Origin: BOG-932 sp965276835
Lineage (GTDB): Bacteria; Pseudomonadota; Alphaproteobacteria; BOG-932; Roseiterribacteraceae
Reading direction: 5' to 3'
Assembly: GCA_965276835.1 (NCBI GenBank)
Contig: OZ255631.1
Span: 2,480,001-2,544,000 of the forward strand
DNA length: 64,000 nt
The translations under genes were made by a program, and so were the position numbers. Position 1 is the stretch's first letter. Each line of letters starts with the position of its first letter. This document shows positions 61,131-64,000 of this stretch, in pieces. The notes beneath the pieces were generated by a model that had not been told where the DNA came from, did not search any database, and saw nothing but the letters and a program-made list of their open reading frames with translations.

Positions 61131-62267
61131 TTGGCTGAAAACTTGGGGATTTGCATGATCGGCGCTGGGTTCATGGGACGAGCCCACAGCGCCGCCTATC
61201 GAAATATTCAGACAATTTTGCCTTTCGGCCGGCAAATCACAATGCAATCGATTGTATCCCGGGCCGCAGACGAACGGTCGCAGCTGCGTGAGCGCTATGG
61301 CTGGCACAGCGATTCGGGCGATTGGTGGGTGGCGATCCGGCAACCCGATATCGCACTTGTCGATATCGCCACGCCGACCGACCTTCACGCCGAAATTGCA
61401 ATCGCCGCATTGGCGGCCGGAAAGCATGTGCTGTGCGAGAAGCCGCTGGCGATGACGGTCCCACAGGCCGAGGCGATTCAGGCGGCGGCACGAAACAGCG
61501 CGGGCCAGTTCGCGGTCGCGTTCAACTATCGTTTCGTGCCGGCAATCCAGCTTGCGCGGCAGATCATTACCGAAGGCCGGCTGGGCCGCATCTATCACCT
61601 CCGCGCCCGTTATCTTCAGGATTGGCTGTCCTCACCCGACGCGCCGATGAGCTGGCGGCTGGACAAGCAACGGGCCGGTTCGGGTGTCCTGGGCGACCTA
61701 GGCGCCCACGTGATCGATCTGGCACATTTCCTGGTCGGCCCCATGACCGAACTTGTCGGCCAGACGGCGACCTTGGTCGGTGAACGCAAGGTTACGACGG
61801 ATGAGAGCGTTCCTGTGACCGTCGACGATGCATCGTCCTTTCTGACTCGCTTCGCGAACGGCGCAACCGGCGCCTTCGAGACCAGCCGGATGGCAACGGG
61901 ATCGAAGAACCGCAACCAGATCGAGATCGAGGGGGATCGCGGCGCAATCAGGTTCGACCTGGAGCGTCTTAACGAGCTTGAATTCTATTCCGTCGACGAT
62001 CCGCCCCATCTGCATGGTTTCCGCACCATTCTGGCGACCGAGCCGGAACACCGGTTTCTTAACTATTGGTGGCCGCCCGGGCATACTCTGGGCTGGGAGC
62101 ATGCGCATACTCACCTTATCGCGTCGTTTCTGAGCGATATCGTCAACGAAGAGACGACCGTTCCCACGATCGCCGACGGTGTTGCCTGCCAGCGTGTCTT
62201 GCATGCGGTGGAGCAATCCGCCGCGGAGAGACGCTGGGTGGATATTGGGGCAGAGGGGCAATCGTGA
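61131..62267 (+). CDS. Gfo/Idh/MocA family oxidoreductase
   Basis: A 378-residue NAD(P)-dependent oxidoreductase. The nucleotide motif is ICMIGAGFMGRAHSAAY at the N-terminus and the family EKP motif is in HVLCEKPLAMTV near residue 105. The substrate domain contains GSGVLGDLGAHVIDLAHFLV near residue 183. The best start is a TTG at 61131, because an ATG at 61155 would remove the first beta strand; other TTGs upstream are possible. It oxidises or reduces a sugar or glycoside at one carbon. Its stop overlaps the GTG of the next gene. Divergent from the TonB operon over the LacI operator. Confidence 0.85.
   Translation: MAENLGICMIGAGFMGRAHSAAYRNIQTILPFGRQITMQSIVSRAADERSQLRERYGWHSDSGDWWVAIRQPDIALVDIATPTDLHAEIAIAALAAGKHVLCEKPLAMTVPQAEAIQAAARNSAGQFAVAFNYRFVPAIQLARQIITEGRLGRIYHLRARYLQDWLSSPDAPMSWRLDKQRAGSGVLGDLGAHVIDLAHFLVGPMTELVGQTATLVGERKVTTDESVPVTVDDASSFLTRFANGATGAFETSRMATGSKNRNQIEIEGDRGAIRFDLERLNELEFYSVDDPPHLHGFRTILATEPEHRFLNYWWPPGHTLGWEHAHTHLIASFLSDIVNEETTVPTIADGVACQRVLHAVEQSAAERRWVDIGAEGQS
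61242..61257. promoter_or_regulatory. Near-match to the LacI operator, inside Gfo/Idh coding
   Basis: ATGCAATCGATTGTAT differs from the other two copies at one base. It lies about 110 bases into the coding region and 212 bases from copy 2 (start to start), near twenty helical turns. It could be an auxiliary operator for looping, or chance. Confidence 0.4.
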
Positions 62268-63325
62268 GGACACTGAAGGGACCGGGCCTGTTTCTTGCCC
62301 AATTCGCCGGCGACACAGCGCCATTCGACACGCTGAGCAGCATTACGGCCTGGGCCGCTGGACTGGGCTTCACCGCCGTCCAGATCCCCTCAGGCGAGGC
62401 CCGGCTGTTCGACCTCGCGCGCGCCGCCGACAGCCAGGATTATTGCGATGAGGTAAAAGGCACGCTGGCTGAGCGTGGGCTGGTCGTCAGCGAACTATCC
62501 TCACACCTGCAGGGCCAGCTGGTCGCAGTTCATCCCACCTATGACAGGGCGTTCGATGCCTTCGCCCCGAAGGCGTTGCGCGGCGACCCGCGGGCGCGGC
62601 AGGCCTGGGCCGTCGACCAGGTAATCCTGACCGCCAAGGCAAGCCGGCGCCTGGGGCTCAACGCCCAGGCCTGTTTTTCCGGCGCGCTGCTATGGCCGTT
62701 CCTCTATCCCTGGCCGCAACGAACCCCCGGTTTGGTTGAGGAAGCCTTCGCCGAGCTGGGCCGGCGCTGGCGGCCGATCCTGGACGCCTGCGACGCGCAG
62801 GGTGTCGATCTTTGCTTCGAGCTGCATCCAGGTGAAGACCTGCATGACGGGATAAGTTTTGAACGCTTTCTGGATTCCGTCGATCAGCATCCCAGGGCGC
62901 ATATCCTTTACGATCCCAGCCATATGGTCTTGCAGCACCTCGATTACCTGTCCTTCATCGATCACTATCACGACCGAATTCGCATGTTCCATGTGAAGGA
63001 CGCGGAGTTTCGCATGAACGGGAAATCCGGCGCCTATGGCGGCTATCAGGATTGGATTGACCGGCCGGGCCGCTTCCGGTCGCTCGGCGACGGGCAGATC
63101 GATTTCAAGGCGGTGTTCTCAAAACTGGCGCAATACGACTTCCCCGGTTGGGCGGTGCTGGAATGGGAATGCGTCCTCAAGGACGGGCAGGTCGGCGCGG
63201 CGGAAGGGGCCAAGTTTATCCGCGATCACATCATCCCTGTCACCGGGCGCGCGTTCGACGATTTTGCCGGAAGCGCCGGAAGCATGAGCGACGTTCGATG
63301 TGACCTGGGGTTGGAACCGGCGTGA
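62264..63325 (+). CDS. Sugar phosphate isomerase/epimerase family TIM-barrel protein
   Basis: A 353-residue xylose-isomerase-like protein without a signal peptide. Metal ligands appear as the glutamate in CFELHPGEDL, D in ILYDPSHMV, H in MFHVKDAEF and E in WAVLEWEC. The start is a GTG overlapping the Gfo/Idh stop (GTGA) with GAGGGG upstream. Such enzymes next to Gfo/Idh proteins are usual in pathways for unusual sugars, where they isomerise or cleave keto-sugars. It is the cytosolic partner of the Tat-exported homologue at 53746. Its stop overlaps the LacI start. Confidence 0.82.
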   Translation: MRTLKGPGLFLAQFAGDTAPFDTLSSITAWAAGLGFTAVQIPSGEARLFDLARAADSQDYCDEVKGTLAERGLVVSELSSHLQGQLVAVHPTYDRAFDAFAPKALRGDPRARQAWAVDQVILTAKASRRLGLNAQACFSGALLWPFLYPWPQRTPGLVEEAFAELGRRWRPILDACDAQGVDLCFELHPGEDLHDGISFERFLDSVDQHPRAHILYDPSHMVLQHLDYLSFIDHYHDRIRMFHVKDAEFRMNGKSGAYGGYQDWIDRPGRFRSLGDGQIDFKAVFSKLAQYDFPGWAVLEWECVLKDGQVGAAEGAKFIRDHIIPVTGRAFDDFAGSAGSMSDVRCDLGLEPA

Positions 63326-64000
63326 TCAGACGCGGGGCAGATCCTTCGAAAAAGAGCCCGGCCACGTTGCGCGACGTCGCGAAGCTCGCCGGGGTCTCGA
63401 CCTCGACGGTCTCGCGCACGTTGGAGCGGCCGGAAGCGGTAGCGGAAGAGACCCAGCGGCGTGTCATGGAGGCGGTCGCCGCCTGCGGCTATACGCCCAA
63501 CATATCGGCACGCAACCTGCGCAAGATGGAAACCCGGTTGATTACCGTGATGCTGCCGGATGTCACAAACCCATTCTTCAATGAGATCGTGCGCGGCGTC
63601 GAGCAAGTAGCGCGCGAACACGGCTATTCGGTCCTGCTGGCCGATACGGAAAACTTGCCGGGGCAGGAAACCGCCTATGGCAACCTGCTGGCGGCGCGGC
63701 AGACCGATGGACTGATTCTGCTGAACGGTCGCATTCCCAACGGGCTGCTGCCGAGCGACGCGACATCGGGAAAAACGCCGCCGATCGTCGTCGCCTGCGA
63801 ATATGTGGCGAATCTCGACCTGCCGACCGTTCAGATCGACAATATCAAGGCGGCGCGGGAGGCCACCGAACACCTGCTCGGCCTGGGGCATAAGCGCATC
63901 GGATTTATCACCGGCCCGCTGTGGAGCGTGCTGAGCCGCGACCGGTTGCACGGCTACCGCGATGCGCTCCTGGATGCCGCGTTGGACTATGACGACGCCC
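63322..64000 (+). CDS. LacI-family transcriptional regulator (3' end outside the window)
   Basis: The first 226 residues are present and the gene runs off the end. The helix-turn-helix is LRDVAKLAGVSTSTVSRTLE near residues 16-35, followed by the hinge region and YTPNISARNLRKMETRLITV. The periplasmic-binding-type core starts with VMLPDVTNPFFNEIVRGVEQ and includes LLAARQTDGLILL and HLLGLGHKRIGFITGP. The GTG start overlaps the stop of the isomerase gene. It surely binds the palindromes at 54740 and 61030; whether it represses until a sugar binds is the normal behaviour of the family. Confidence 0.93.
   Translation, partial: MIRRGADPSKKSPATLRDVAKLAGVSTSTVSRTLERPEAVAEETQRRVMEAVAACGYTPNISARNLRKMETRLITVMLPDVTNPFFNEIVRGVEQVAREHGYSVLLADTENLPGQETAYGNLLAARQTDGLILLNGRIPNGLLPSDATSGKTPPIVVACEYVANLDLPTVQIDNIKAAREATEHLLGLGHKRIGFITGPLWSVLSRDRLHGYRDALLDAALDYDDA

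Overview
The window is GC-rich, densely coded DNA with few gaps. It reads as an aerobic, metabolically versatile alphaproteobacterium, most likely a sphingomonad. That placement is an inference from a TonB-dependent receptor with the EEIVVTATRR plug start, several phytanoyl-CoA-dioxygenase-like enzymes, short-chain dehydrogenases, PQQ dehydrogenases, an ECF sigma/anti-sigma pair, and many ATGA/TGATG gene overlaps. I saw no rRNA, tRNA or CRISPR array.

Layout. (1) 1-10.5 kb: a catabolic or biosynthetic cluster with a LuxE/LuxC-like acid-to-aldehyde reductase pair, a flavin reductase, a VOC-MDR fusion, a SnoaL-like protein, an SMP-30 lactonase, an SDR, a PhyH oxygenase, a TetR regulator with a palindromic operator, and a flavin monooxygenase. 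(2) 10.5-16.2 kb: histidine utilisation (hutC frameshifted, hutF, hutU, with a perfect HutC-type operator), then purU and folD of one-carbon metabolism. (3) 16.2-26.6 kb: a periplasmic PQQ oxidation island holding two quinoprotein beta-propeller proteins, an orphan pqqA of 27 codons, a secreted protein with a 17-proline run, a c-type cytochrome with one CX4CH site, an ECF sigma/anti-sigma pair, and DUF1329/DUF1302 proteins. Four divergently placed copies of GGAATAA-N14/15-CGTC precede the sigma gene, the cytochrome, the PQQ dehydrogenase-pqqA pair and the proline-rich protein, so this looks like one ECF regulon. (4) 26.6-29.5 kb: FetAB-like exporter, a low-GC HNH-like gene and an HxlR regulator. 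(5) 29.6-33.6 kb: a cycloeucalenol cycloisomerase homologue with a CMD-family protein, a P450 and an MFS transporter.

(6) 33.6-41.8 kb: a signalling block with a REC-PP2C phosphatase, a hybrid histidine kinase, a single-domain receiver, a Na/Pi-cotransporter-like protein, a STAS antagonist and an RsbW-like kinase. The STAS gene is split by a 1540-bp IS5-family element with a CCAG target duplication; removing it restores a clean STAS frame. (7) 42-52 kb: a broken OprB porin, a sugar porter, and divergent operons with LigI-like amidohydrolase, DenD-like epimerase, PhyH, RraA/LigK-like aldolase, EthA-like monooxygenase and SDR; two genes here (a VOC protein and a 2-hydroxyacid dehydrogenase) are frameshifted. 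(8) 52-64 kb: a LacI-controlled carbohydrate or glycoside module with a carboxylesterase, a Tat-exported TIM-barrel protein, a dihaem cytochrome, a PQQ dehydrogenase, an MFS transporter, a TonB receptor, a Gfo/Idh oxidoreductase, a second TIM-barrel protein and the LacI gene, which runs off the window end. Identical 16-bp palindromes sit in both divergent promoters of this module.

Five genes between 10.5 and 46.3 kb are disrupted. One is clearly a transposon insertion; the four frame breaks could be real decay or sequencing errors.
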